Position numbers and translations under genes: made by a program. A stretch of DNA of 64,000 nucleotides. It comes from Blautia sp. GTDB lineage: Bacteria > Bacillota > Clostridia > Lachnospirales > Lachnospiraceae. The stretch spans positions 16,510-80,509 of the forward strand of contig JAMPAC010000009.1 in assembly GCA_023667395.1 (NCBI GenBank), given 5' to 3'. The notes under the pieces were generated by a model. The model was not told where the DNA came from. It was given only the letters and a program-made list of their open reading frames with translations, and made no database searches. Positions 51,338 through 59,760 of this stretch are shown piece after piece; within the stretch, counting starts at the first letter, position 1, and each line of letters starts with the position of its first letter.

Positions 51338-52189
51338 ATGAATGTAGTGGATACTTATCCTGCCATATTGACGGCATATGACGGAACCTGTTTTTCTTTT
51401 GAAAAATGGAAAAAATATATTGATTTCGTGCTTCCCGACATATTCCAAATGCTTGTTTCAGATGTGCAGAAATGTTTGGAAACGGGAAAAGTATCCTGGG
51501 ACAGAGATTATTTTCCTGTTTTGAATAATGTTGTGAATAATAATGTATTGCGTGAGAATGCGCACGTTTCCTTTTGTAAGGCGACAGAAAACCTGGAACA
51601 TACTTTATATTTTCAGTTTGGTAAAAAGCTTGATGTTGATATCATATTTTATCTTGGACTTTGTAATGGAGCGGGATGGGTGACAGAGTATAATGGACAT
51701 AATGTTATACTGCTCGGCATAGAAAAAATTATGGAGTTGAAATGGTGCAGCCTTGATGATATGTATGGGTTGATTTATCATGAACTTGGACATATCTATC
51801 AAAAACAGTATGGTATCCTTAAGCGAACTTTTAATAATAATACGGATTCTTTTCTTTGGCAGCTGTTCACAGAGGGTATAGCAATGTACTTCGAGCAATG
51901 CCTGATTGGAAGTGCAAACTATTATCATCAGGATAAAGATGGTTGGAAGGTGTGGTGCGATGATCATTTAGAACAGATTAAGGTAGATTTTAGCCATGAT
52001 ATGAAAACAATGACATTTGCTGATCAGCGTTATTTTGGCGATTGGGTTATGTACAACGGACATTGTGATGTCGGATATTATCTTGGTTGTCAATTCGTCC
52101 GTTACATTCTTTCCATGTATGGATTGGATGAGGTTATATGTTTTGATATCGGTATGGTGAAGAACTTATTTAAACAATATGTTCAATAG
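51338..52189 (+). CDS. Gluzincin-like HELGH protein, family not recognised
   Basis: 283 residues, no signal peptide or transmembrane segment. A zinc-protease motif YHELGH (His148, Glu149, His152) is followed at 26 residues by FTEGIAMYFE (Glu179), the spacing of gluzincin metallopeptidases. I do not recognise a characterised family. Its position between a sensor kinase and its regulator suggests a part in signal input or processing. GGAG upstream of the ATG. A catalytic role is inferred from motif spacing only. Confidence 0.6.
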   Translation: MNVVDTYPAILTAYDGTCFSFEKWKKYIDFVLPDIFQMLVSDVQKCLETGKVSWDRDYFPVLNNVVNNNVLRENAHVSFCKATENLEHTLYFQFGKKLDVDIIFYLGLCNGAGWVTEYNGHNVILLGIEKIMELKWCSLDDMYGLIYHELGHIYQKQYGILKRTFNNNTDSFLWQLFTEGIAMYFEQCLIGSANYYHQDKDGWKVWCDDHLEQIKVDFSHDMKTMTFADQRYFGDWVMYNGHCDVGYYLGCQFVRYILSMYGLDEVICFDIGMVKNLFKQYVQ

Positions 52190-52274
52190 AAATTAAATAC
52201 AAATTTTCATTCATTATCCATGAAATGAATTACGGATATAAACTTACTAAAACAAATTGAAATGGAGAACGGAA

Positions 52275-52919
52275 ATGTGTATTAGGGTTATGTTAGCAGA
52301 CGATCATTTGTTGATGAGGGAAGGAATTAGAAATCTGCTGGAGTTTGATGGAAAAATAAAGGTAGTTGATGAAGCCAGTGACGGCGTGGAGTGTATTGAA
52401 AGATTGATTGCTTCCAAGCCGGAAGTATTGCTGCTGGATATTAATATGCCTAAGAAAAATGGTCTGGAAGTTTTACAAAAGATCAGGGAAGATAATATTG
52501 ATGTGAAAGTATTGATATTGACAGTCCATAATGAAATTGAATATCTAATTAAGGCAGTAGATATAGGAGTAGATGGTTATATTCTGAAAGATTCAGAATC
52601 TGCTGAATTAAAAAAGGCAATAGACATTGTGATGAAAGGTGAAAGTTATATCCAGCCTAAATTGATTCCGATGCTGAATAATAGACTTGTAGCCAGGGAT
52701 ATGGATAAGGATAAGATTGATTCTTTAACCGGAAGAGAAAAAGAAGTTCTTATCCATGTTGCAAATGGATTGTTTAATAAAGAAATTGCCACGATATTAA
52801 GGATTAGTGAGCGTACTGTTAAAAATCATATATCTAATATATTTAAAAAAATAGATGTGTCTGACAGAACTCAGGCAGCGGTGTTTGCTATAAAGAATGA
52901 TTTGATTAAGTTGTTCTAA
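52275..52919 (+). CDS. NarL/LuxR-family response regulator
   Basis: 214 residues. Receiver with VMLADDH and acceptor Asp in LLLDINMP, then a C-terminal LuxR helix-turn-helix (LTGREKEVLIHVANGLFNKE; ISERTVKNHISNIF). Partner of the DegS-type kinase in the same operon. ATG at 52275 has GGAGA upstream. The first parS palindrome follows the stop after 14 bases. Confidence 0.9.
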   Translation: MCIRVMLADDHLLMREGIRNLLEFDGKIKVVDEASDGVECIERLIASKPEVLLLDINMPKKNGLEVLQKIREDNIDVKVLILTVHNEIEYLIKAVDIGVDGYILKDSESAELKKAIDIVMKGESYIQPKLIPMLNNRLVARDMDKDKIDSLTGREKEVLIHVANGLFNKEIATILRISERTVKNHISNIFKKIDVSDRTQAAVFAIKNDLIKLF

Positions 52920-52933
52920 ATGTTGTGTTTTGT

Positions 52934-52961
52934 GGGGAATGTTTCACGTGAAACATTCCCC
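52934..52961. promoter_or_regulatory. parS site 1, inside a perfect 28-base palindrome with T tract
   Basis: The 16-base ParB target TGTTTCACGTGAAACA (52940-52955) is extended on both sides by six bases (GGGGAA / TTCCCC) into a perfect palindrome that is followed by TTTTGTT. It is both a consensus parS and terminator-like for the regulator gene. Confidence 0.9.
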
Positions 52962-52989
52962 TTTTGTTACTATATAAAATACTAGATAA

Positions 52990-53005
52990 TGTTTCACGTG
53001 AAACA
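52990..53005. promoter_or_regulatory. parS site 2
   Basis: TGTTTCACGTGAAACA, identical to the core of site 1, 34 bases further right. Two half sites (GTGAAACA, about 53036 and 53058) follow. ParB encoded at 54.96 kb is the likely binder. Confidence 0.9.
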
Positions 53006-53202
53006 TTTAGACCCAAGATGTTGGGGCAATAATTGTGAAACATTTTATGCGGAAAATGTGAAACATTTTGTAGAAAAGGTCGTAGAACTAGATATTGTAG
53101 ATAAAGAAACGACGTAAGCATACCGTCCTGCCACGGGACAACGTGGAATTGAACGAACTACCAATTGCGTACCCAAAACTACCTATCAATTTTCTATTAA
53201 AG

Positions 53203-53434
53203 TAACAGTTTAACTCCGATGAAGTCCGGCGATTTGGCAGTTTATGGCTGATGGGACGGCAGCGTCATGCAGTCCTGTTCTGTGCGGACGGGACAATGCG
53301 GTGCTGAACTAACTGCCAACTACGACTAGCACGCGAATAAGGCGTTCGCGTACAAGTCTCCGTAGGCAGTGGATTTCATCCCCGCTAAGTGCGTTCCCCA
53401 AAGTCCGCTCAGGACAGGACAACACGCCGCTGCC
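53203..53434 (+). repeat. Inverted-repeat element A
   Basis: The core 53258-53434 has 32-base imperfect terminal inverted repeats (53258-53289 and 53403-53434; shared core GTCCTGT.CTG.GCGGAC). Homology to the reverse complement of element B extends further left to about 53203. No open frame of interest. Confidence 0.6.
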
Positions 53435-53640
53435 TGATATCAGCAGATTTTCCAAAAGAAATGCAGGTCGCTTTCAATTGTCCATATATAAACAGATAAT
53501 CCAGGCAGCCATATAATGCTTTTTCACAACATGTAGTATACCAGAACTGGAACAACAGGATCTTTCAGGCCATCAGAAAATATGCTGCCAATTCTATAGA
53601 ACATGCTGATCCCTTACCATAGGAGAACTTTCAGAAATCA

Positions 53641-54065
53641 GGCGGAGATGTGCTGCCCTGTTCTGAGCGGACTTTGGGGAGCGCCTTTAGCAGGGATGAA
53701 ATCCACTGCCTACGGAGACTATGGCGCGAAGACGCAATTCGCGCCATAGGAACTGGCGCATGTTTTCGCGACAGTTCCGTAGTCGTAGTTGGCAGCCAGA
53801 AACTATTCATAAATAACTTTGCAGTTGACGCAGGATGAATCCGCAAATGCAAGGCGGAGGAAAGAGTCGATGTGGACATCGACGATTGACGACAACGCGG
53901 CATTTGTGGATTCAGACAAGGCAAATGTAAAGATTTATTTATGAACAGTTCCCGGGTTCAGCACTGCATTGCCCGTCCGCACAGAATAGGGCAGCACATC
54001 TCCGCCGTCCCCTTAGCTCCTTACCACCAAGTCGCCAGCCAGCATCAGGACTGAACTATTACTCT
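53641..54065 (-). repeat. Inverted-repeat element B (related to A, opposite orientation)
   Basis: 31-base terminal inverted repeats at 53641-53671 and 53976-54006 match at 29 positions. The interior shares CACTGCCTACGGAGAC and GTAGTTGGCAG with element A in reverse orientation. Homology to the left flank of A continues to about 54065. It carries a nested element at 53799-53951. Confidence 0.65.
53799..53951. mobile_element. Nested MITE-like palindromic element inside element B
   Basis: About 153 bases with ends of about 50 bases that are inverted copies: GAAACTATTCATAAATAAC on the left, GAACTGTTCATAAATAAAT on the reverse strand of the right end. The centre holds TCGATGT-ggacatcga hairpin sequence. 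Element A lacks it at the matching place, so it is an insertion. No transposase is encoded. Confidence 0.6.
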
Positions 54066-54111
54066 ATGAAACAACATTTTGAAAATAATAATAGCTATAT
54101 CACAAAATAAG

Positions 54112-54120
54112 TGTTATAAT
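54112..54120 (+). promoter_or_regulatory. Extended -10 promoter of parA
   Basis: TGTTATAAT (TG motif plus consensus TATAAT) lies 31 bases before the parA start; no clear -35. Confidence 0.55.
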
Positions 54121-54151
54121 TGAAAAGCAAAATAATGAAAGGCGAAAGAAT

Positions 54152-54913
54152 ATGGGAAGAATAATTGCAATAGCAAATCAGAAAGGCGGCGTAGGAAAGA
54201 CCACAACATCAATTAATCTGTCTGCATGTCTTGCAGAAAAAGGTAAAAGAGTTCTGGTTATTGACACAGATCCCCAGGGAAATACCACCAGCGGTTTCGG
54301 CATTGATAAAAACAACCTGGATAATACCATCTATGAACTGATACTGGGAGAGTGTACGATTCGCGACTGCATCATCAAAGATGTGGTGAACGGCGTATCC
54401 GTGCTTCCCTCCAATGTAAACCTTGCGGCGGCGGAGATTGAACTGATCGGTGTGGAAAAGAAAGAGTACATATTAAAAAACGAAGTTGACTATGTAAAAG
54501 ATGATTATGATTTCATAATTATCGACTGTCCTCCCTCACTAAACATGTTGACCATTAATTCTATGACTACTGCGGACAGCGTTCTTGTTCCTATCCAATG
54601 TGAGTACTATGCGTTGGAGGGATTGAGCCAGCTGATCCATACCATAAATCTGGTGAAAGAGAGACTGAATCCTGAATTGACAATGGAGGGTGTGGTGTTT
54701 ACCATGTACGATTCCAGGACAAACCTTTCCATGCAGGTAGTGGAAAACGTGAAACAAAATCTGAGCCAAAAAGTATATAAAACTCTGATTCCCAGAAATA
54801 TCAGATTGGCGGAGGCGCCCAGTTATGGAAAACCTATTAATCTGTATGATGGAAGATCAGCAGGCGCGGAAGCATATATGCAGCTGGCAGATGAAGTAAT
54901 TGATAACGAATAG
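54152..54913 (+). CDS. parA: Chromosome partitioning ATPase ParA/Soj
   Basis: 253 residues with deviant Walker A KGGVGKTT at the N-terminus, DTDPQGN and DCPPSLNMLT. Partner of ParB for origin segregation and, in Bacillus, for DnaA control. AAAGGCGAAAG before the ATG. The two parS sites lie 1.2 kb upstream. Confidence 0.96.
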   Translation: MGRIIAIANQKGGVGKTTTSINLSACLAEKGKRVLVIDTDPQGNTTSGFGIDKNNLDNTIYELILGECTIRDCIIKDVVNGVSVLPSNVNLAAAEIELIGVEKKEYILKNEVDYVKDDYDFIIIDCPPSLNMLTINSMTTADSVLVPIQCEYYALEGLSQLIHTINLVKERLNPELTMEGVVFTMYDSRTNLSMQVVENVKQNLSQKVYKTLIPRNIRLAEAPSYGKPINLYDGRSAGAEAYMQLADEVIDNE

Positions 54914-54960
54914 AAAATATTGATCACGGATTTGCAAACTGAGAAAGGAGCATGAACAAT

Positions 54961-55854
54961 ATGGCAGCAAGAGGTTTGGGTAAGGGACTTGATTCATTGA
55001 TTCCTAACGCAGTAGGAGAGGCCAGAGTAAAAAAAGATGCGGCAAAGGAAACCGTTGTAGAAAAAAAGGAACCGGAAACCTTGGTTAAGATTACTATGGT
55101 AGAACCTAACAGAAAGCAGCCGCGTAAGAATTTTGACGAGGATGCGCTGCAGGAATTGTCAGATTCCATAAAACAGTTCGGACTTTTGCAGCCTATTTTG
55201 GTGCAGGACAGAAAAGATCATTATGAGATCATTGCAGGAGAGAGGAGATGGCGTGCGGCAAAACTTGCAGGATTAAAGGAGATTCCCGTTATTGTACGTG
55301 ATTACTCGGATCAGGAGATCATGGAGATTTCCCTGATTGAGAATATCCAGCGTGAAGATTTAAATCCGATTGAAGAAGCCCAGGCTTATAAGAGACTGTT
55401 GACAGAATTTAATTTAAAACAGGATGAGGTAGCGGAACGGGTATCCAAGAGCCGGGCTGCTGTCACTAATTCCATCCGTCTGCTGAAACTCAGTGATGAG
55501 GTACAGCAGATGGTCATTGACGATATGATCAGCACCGGACATGCCCGTACCCTTCTGGCAGTGGAAGATAAGGATGAGCAGTATAATCTGGCACAGAGGA
55601 TCTTTGATGAAAAACTCAGTGTCCGTGATGTAGAGAAGCTTGTGAAGAATCTTCATAAACCTGAGAAAACGCCAAAGAAGACAGATAATAAAACCATGGA
55701 AGCAATCTACCAGGATATTGAGGAAAAGCTGAAACAGAAACTCAGTACCAAGGTTATTGTCACTTCCAAAGGAGAGGGCGCGGGAAAGATCGAGATTGAA
55801 TTTTATAATAATGAAGATCTTGACAGAATACTGGATATGATAGGCAATCATTAA
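54961..55854 (+). CDS. parB: Chromosome partitioning protein ParB/Spo0J
   Basis: 297 residues: N-terminal GLGKGLDSLI (ParA interaction), CTPase/ParB domain with EIIAGERRWRAAK and IENIQREDLNPIEEA, HTH KQDEVAERVSKSRAAVTN, C-terminal dimerisation. ATG at 54961 gives the standard MAARGLGKGL and 10-base spacing to AAAGGAG; an ATG nine bases earlier is too close to it. Confidence 0.96.
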   Translation: MAARGLGKGLDSLIPNAVGEARVKKDAAKETVVEKKEPETLVKITMVEPNRKQPRKNFDEDALQELSDSIKQFGLLQPILVQDRKDHYEIIAGERRWRAAKLAGLKEIPVIVRDYSDQEIMEISLIENIQREDLNPIEEAQAYKRLLTEFNLKQDEVAERVSKSRAAVTNSIRLLKLSDEVQQMVIDDMISTGHARTLLAVEDKDEQYNLAQRIFDEKLSVRDVEKLVKNLHKPEKTPKKTDNKTMEAIYQDIEEKLKQKLSTKVIVTSKGEGAGKIEIEFYNNEDLDRILDMIGNH

Positions 55855-55879
55855 GCGACGGAAAATACAAAGGAGTATT

Positions 55880-56422
55880 ATGGGTACATATAATAACGGG
55901 AGTAAGATATTAAGTCAGATCGGACTGACAAATTTTGATCTGGGATATGCGGTAATCGCTGTAGGGGTGCTTTTGATCCTGTTTTTGGTCGTGATGGTTC
56001 TGTTGATCGTACAGATCGTAAAAACAGGTAAATTGAAAAGGAGGCTTGACAGTTTTCTTGTCGGAAACGACGGGGCAAGCCTGGAGCAGGATATTGTCAG
56101 TCTGTTTGAAGATAATAAGTTGTTAAAGAGTTCAACAGAGAATAATAAGAAAGATATCCGGACGTTATACAGAAGACTGGAATCTGCCTACCAGAAGATG
56201 GGTCTGGTAAAATATGACGCCTTTAATCAGATGGGTGGGCAGCTGAGTTTCAGCCTGGCATTACTGGATGAAAATAATAACGGATTCATTATCAACTCTG
56301 TTCACAGTACGGAAGGCTGCTATTCTTATACGAAAGAGATTAAAAACGGAGAGTGTAAGATTTCTCTTGGGCAGGAAGAGGCGGAAGCCCTTGCCATCGC
56401 TATAGGGGAAGCAGAAAAGTAA
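55880..56422 (+). CDS. DUF4446 membrane protein
   Basis: 180 residues: one N-terminal transmembrane helix (about 24-46), a short coiled coil (about 65-105), and the conserved C-terminal domain with KYDAFNQMGGQLSFSLALLD ... GFIINSVHS. DUF4446 genes commonly follow parB in Firmicutes; function is unknown. GGAG before the ATG; 25 bases after parB. Confidence 0.85.
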   Translation: MGTYNNGSKILSQIGLTNFDLGYAVIAVGVLLILFLVVMVLLIVQIVKTGKLKRRLDSFLVGNDGASLEQDIVSLFEDNKLLKSSTENNKKDIRTLYRRLESAYQKMGLVKYDAFNQMGGQLSFSLALLDENNNGFIINSVHSTEGCYSYTKEIKNGECKISLGQEEAEALAIAIGEAEK

Positions 56423-56436
56423 AGTGGTGAGTGATT

Positions 56437-57495
56437 ATGAAATTAAAGAGATTGCAGGAATTAGAAGGCGGAGAAATTCTGGCCAGGGAAATCAAGACAT
56501 CTGATTTCCAGGTGGTTCTGCCGGAAGGTGCAATACTTCGAAAGGAATATATAGAAAGACTAAAGGAACTAGGCATCACAGAAATATATATTACAGAGAA
56601 AGCTGCAGAAATAAAGGAAACTGCCATATTAAGATCAGATATTGAAATTTCCATCAGGGAAAAAGTGAAAGAAATCCTGGAACGGCATACTTATCATCAT
56701 AATGATGAACTGATTGAACTGAAGAAAGCAGCCGACAGTATTATTGCCGTTATTCTGGAGGAAAACAGAGTAGTAGAGAAAATATTTGATATCAGGGAGA
56801 GAAGCACTGATATTTATGAACATTCCATCAGTGTATGCTCAATGGCTATTCTCACTGCCCTGAAACTGAAGATAGAAATAGGCAGGATACATGAGATTGG
56901 CATAGGCTGCCTGCTGCATGACATTGGTCTGCGTTATTCGGCTTCCGATTATTTTAACAGGGATATTTATACATTGAACCAATGGGAACTGACGGAATAC
57001 AGGAAACACCCCATTTATGGATATTCGTCCCTGAAAGATGAAACATGGATATCCGAACTCAGCAAGACAATCATACTTCAACATCATGAGAGGCTGAATG
57101 GGTTTGGTTTTCCCCTTAAGATGAAAGAACTTCCCCTTGAGTGTCAGATCGTAAATATCTGTGACCTTTTTGATGAGATGATATGTGGGATTGCCTCACA
57201 GAGGGTAAAAGTGCATGAAGCGATTGAAAACCTGAAAAGTTCCAAAAATGTACTGTTTGATGAAAAAGTTGTAAACGCGTTTTTAAGCTTTGCAGCCGTA
57301 TATCCTGCCGGTACCCAGGTGATGACCAACGAGGGGGAACAGGCGCTGGTGTTGTCACAGAATACTAATTTTCAGGACAGGCCCGTGATCCGTATTTTGA
57401 AAGATAAGGACGGAAATGATGTAAAGGGCGAGGTTATCAAGGATATGGTGAAAGTCAATAATATATTTATAGAAAAGACAATAGACTCAAAATGA
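56437..57495 (+). CDS. HD-GYP-type phosphohydrolase with altered GYP motif
   Basis: 352 residues. N-terminal DUF3391-like region (LQELEGGEILAREI; LPEGAILRKEYIERLKELG, in part), then an HD-GYP domain: YEHSISVCSMAI, metal-binding LLHDIG, KHPIYGYSSL and QHHERLNGFGFP. The GYP Tyr is Phe (GFP). HD-GYP enzymes degrade c-di-GMP. ATG at 56437; a GTG six bases earlier is possible. R3 follows its stop. Confidence 0.85.
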   Translation: MKLKRLQELEGGEILAREIKTSDFQVVLPEGAILRKEYIERLKELGITEIYITEKAAEIKETAILRSDIEISIREKVKEILERHTYHHNDELIELKKAADSIIAVILEENRVVEKIFDIRERSTDIYEHSISVCSMAILTALKLKIEIGRIHEIGIGCLLHDIGLRYSASDYFNRDIYTLNQWELTEYRKHPIYGYSSLKDETWISELSKTIILQHHERLNGFGFPLKMKELPLECQIVNICDLFDEMICGIASQRVKVHEAIENLKSSKNVLFDEKVVNAFLSFAAVYPAGTQVMTNEGEQALVLSQNTNFQDRPVIRILKDKDGNDVKGEVIKDMVKVNNIFIEKTIDSK

Positions 57496-57509
57496 TCGCA
57501 TGGAGGTAA

Positions 57510-57617
57510 GTGTGCAAAGATTTTCTAAGCGGCTAAAGGACACCCGCTAAGAAAATCTACGGTTCCGTAATGCGGAACCTATGCACACGGAAGAACGCCA
57601 AAGGCAGGCGTTCTTCC
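57510..57617 (+). repeat. Structured 3'-end element, copy R3
   Basis: Outer stem GTGTGCA / TGCACAC (57510-57516, 57582-57588) encloses hairpins AGATTTTCT / AGAAAATCT (57518-57558, extended by GCGG/CCGC) and GGTTCCG / CGGAACC. It is followed by GGAAGAACGCC / GGCGTTCTTCC (57589-57617). Same order as R1 and R2 read on their sense strand. It lies between the HD-GYP gene and serS. No T-box motif. Confidence 0.7.
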
Positions 57618-57697
57618 AGACTTGCACCAATTGTTTGTGCCGGCGGCATGACGGAAAGTGCGAAAAATGAAAGTTACAGAAAGGAATGGTTATTATT

Positions 57698-58987
57698 ATG
57701 CTTGATATTAAATTTCTAAGGGAGAATCCTGAGATTGTAAAAGAGAATATTAAGAAGAAATTTCAGGATGCGAAACTCCCCCTGGTGGATGAAGTGATCG
57801 CGCTGGACGCCGAGAGCAGAAAGGCAAAGCAGGAAGGCGATGATCTCCGCGCTGCCCGCAACAGGATTTCAAAAGAGATTGGCGCTCTTATGGGTCAGGG
57901 TAAAAGGGAAGAAGCGGAAGCGAAAAAAGCGGAAGTAGCAGCAGGAGCCAAAAGACTTGCAGAATTGGAAGTACTGGAGGCGGAACTGCAGGAAAAGATT
58001 ACAAAGATCATGATGGTGATTCCCAATATTATCGATTCCTCCGTGCCTGTGGGTAAGGATGACAGTGAAAATATGGAGATCCAGAAGTATGGCGAGCCTG
58101 TGGTTCCCGACTTTGAAGTTCCTTATCATGCCGATATCCTGGATAGTATAAGCGGCCTGGATAAAGAGGCGGCGGGGCGTACCAGCGGAAATGGGTTTTA
58201 TTATCTGATGGGCGACGCCGCAAGGATCCATTCCGCCATGATCAGCTATGCCAGGGACTTTATGATCGATAAGGGATTTACCTACTGTGTCCCTCCCTTT
58301 ATGATCCGCAGCAGTGTGGTGAACGGCGTCATGAGTTTTGCGGAAATGGAAGCTATGATGTATAAAATCGAGGGGGAGGATCTTTACCTGATCGGTACTT
58401 CCGAGCATTCCATGATAGGCAAGTTTAAGGGACAGATTGTCAGTGAAGCCAGCCTGCCCATTACCATGACTTCCTATTCTCCCTGCTTCAGGAAAGAAGT
58501 AGGTTCCCATGGAATCGAGGAAAGGGGCGTGTACCGCGTACACCAGTTCGAAAAACAGGAGATGGTGGTACTTTGTAAGCCTGAGGAGTCCATGGACTGG
58601 TATGATAAAATGTGGTCTTATACCGTTGAATTTTTCCGCAGCCTTGATATCCCCGTGCGCACGCTGGAATGCTGCAGCGGCGACCTGGCGGATCTGAAAG
58701 TGAAGTCCTGCGACGTGGAGGCATGGAGCCCCAGACAGCAGAAATATTTTGAAGTAGGTTCCTGTTCCACTTTGGGCGACGCCCAGGCGAGACGTCTGGG
58801 AATCCGTACAAAAGGGGAAAATGGTACTTACTTTGTGCATACCTTAAATAATACAGTGCTTGCGTCACCCAGAGGACTGATCGCGTTTCTGGAAAATAAT
58901 GTAAACGCGGACGGAAGTATTACTATTCCGGAAGCGCTGCGTCCTTATATGGGAGGTAAGGAAAAGGTCATACCTGTTGCAAAGTAA
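57698..58987 (+). CDS. serS: Seryl-tRNA synthetase
   Basis: 429 residues. N-terminal coiled-coil arm that binds tRNA-Ser (about 30-100) and class II catalytic core: motif 2 SPCFRKEVGSHG, then QFEKQEMV and motif 3 region LNNTVLASPRGLIAFLENN. ATG at 57698 gives MLDIKFLRENPE, the family start; an ATG twelve bases earlier abuts the AAAGGA site. Confidence 0.96.
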   Translation: MLDIKFLRENPEIVKENIKKKFQDAKLPLVDEVIALDAESRKAKQEGDDLRAARNRISKEIGALMGQGKREEAEAKKAEVAAGAKRLAELEVLEAELQEKITKIMMVIPNIIDSSVPVGKDDSENMEIQKYGEPVVPDFEVPYHADILDSISGLDKEAAGRTSGNGFYYLMGDAARIHSAMISYARDFMIDKGFTYCVPPFMIRSSVVNGVMSFAEMEAMMYKIEGEDLYLIGTSEHSMIGKFKGQIVSEASLPITMTSYSPCFRKEVGSHGIEERGVYRVHQFEKQEMVVLCKPEESMDWYDKMWSYTVEFFRSLDIPVRTLECCSGDLADLKVKSCDVEAWSPRQQKYFEVGSCSTLGDAQARRLGIRTKGENGTYFVHTLNNTVLASPRGLIAFLENNVNADGSITIPEALRPYMGGKEKVIPVAK

Positions 58988-59006
58988 AAAGGATAAGATA
59001 TAAAAT

Positions 59007-59720
59007 ATGAAAATAGGGAAATTTGCAAATATATTTTGCGCGATATTTGCAGTAGTAGGCGCTTTCTTAGTGGCAGGCGCTGTTATAGTATGTATATCAG
59101 ACCGGAAATTCATGGCCGAAGCGGAAGAGATCAGCGGTGTCATCAGCGTCATTGAAACATACAGGGATTCGGATAATGAAACGCACCACAGGGTTTATGT
59201 GGATTATACATATAACGGCCAGCAGTATGGTAAAGTACGGATTAATTTTTACACCAGCAGTATGTATGAGGGAAAAGAGATCACTTTATACTGTGATCCC
59301 CGGCACCCTGAAAAAGTGGTGGTACAGGGAGCGAATACTTTTGTATTTAGTATGTTCATAATAATGGGGATTATCTTCTTATGTGGAGGTATCATTCCCC
59401 TTATCATATCCATTCGTGTCAGGACAAAAAGAAAGAAAATGCGGGAAACCGGAAGAGCACTTTACGCCACTGTGGACGAGATCAATTGTAATACAAATTA
59501 CAGGTTTAACGGACGGCATCCTTACGTGATCCTCTGCAGCTACAGGGATGATTACAAAGATATTACATACCGCTTTAAAAGTGAAAATCTCTGGGTTGAT
59601 CCAGAACCTGCAGTCACGATAGGATCCATGATCAAGGTTTATGTGGAAGAAGATAATTATGCAAACTATTATGTTGATGCGGAGAGTATGATTCAGGGCA
59701 AAGTTGTAGATTATACTTAA
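59007..59720 (+). CDS. DUF3592-like membrane protein
   Basis: 237 residues: TM helix (about 8-30), extracellular DUF3592-type beta domain (HHRVYVDYTYNGQQYGKVRI, in part; GKEITLYCDPRHPEKVV), second helix (about 110-135), and a C-terminal second beta domain of about 95 residues. Function unknown. 19 bases after serS, so probably in the same transcript. Distant relative of the 8.2-8.7 kb gene. Confidence 0.7.
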   Translation: MKIGKFANIFCAIFAVVGAFLVAGAVIVCISDRKFMAEAEEISGVISVIETYRDSDNETHHRVYVDYTYNGQQYGKVRINFYTSSMYEGKEITLYCDPRHPEKVVVQGANTFVFSMFIIMGIIFLCGGIIPLIISIRVRTKRKKMRETGRALYATVDEINCNTNYRFNGRHPYVILCSYRDDYKDITYRFKSENLWVDPEPAVTIGSMIKVYVEEDNYANYYVDAESMIQGKVVDYT

Positions 59721-59760
59721 ATGATCTGAAAATGATTATTTTGGAAAGAAGGTGAGGTCT

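Noticed and set aside
53631-53924. Minus-strand open frame across element B
   Set aside because: It covers terminal inverted repeats and the nested element; no family match or ribosome site.
57496-57697. T-box leader upstream of serS
   Set aside because: No T-box consensus (AGGGTGGnACCGCG) or serine specifier arrangement; the hairpins match the R1/R2 element instead.
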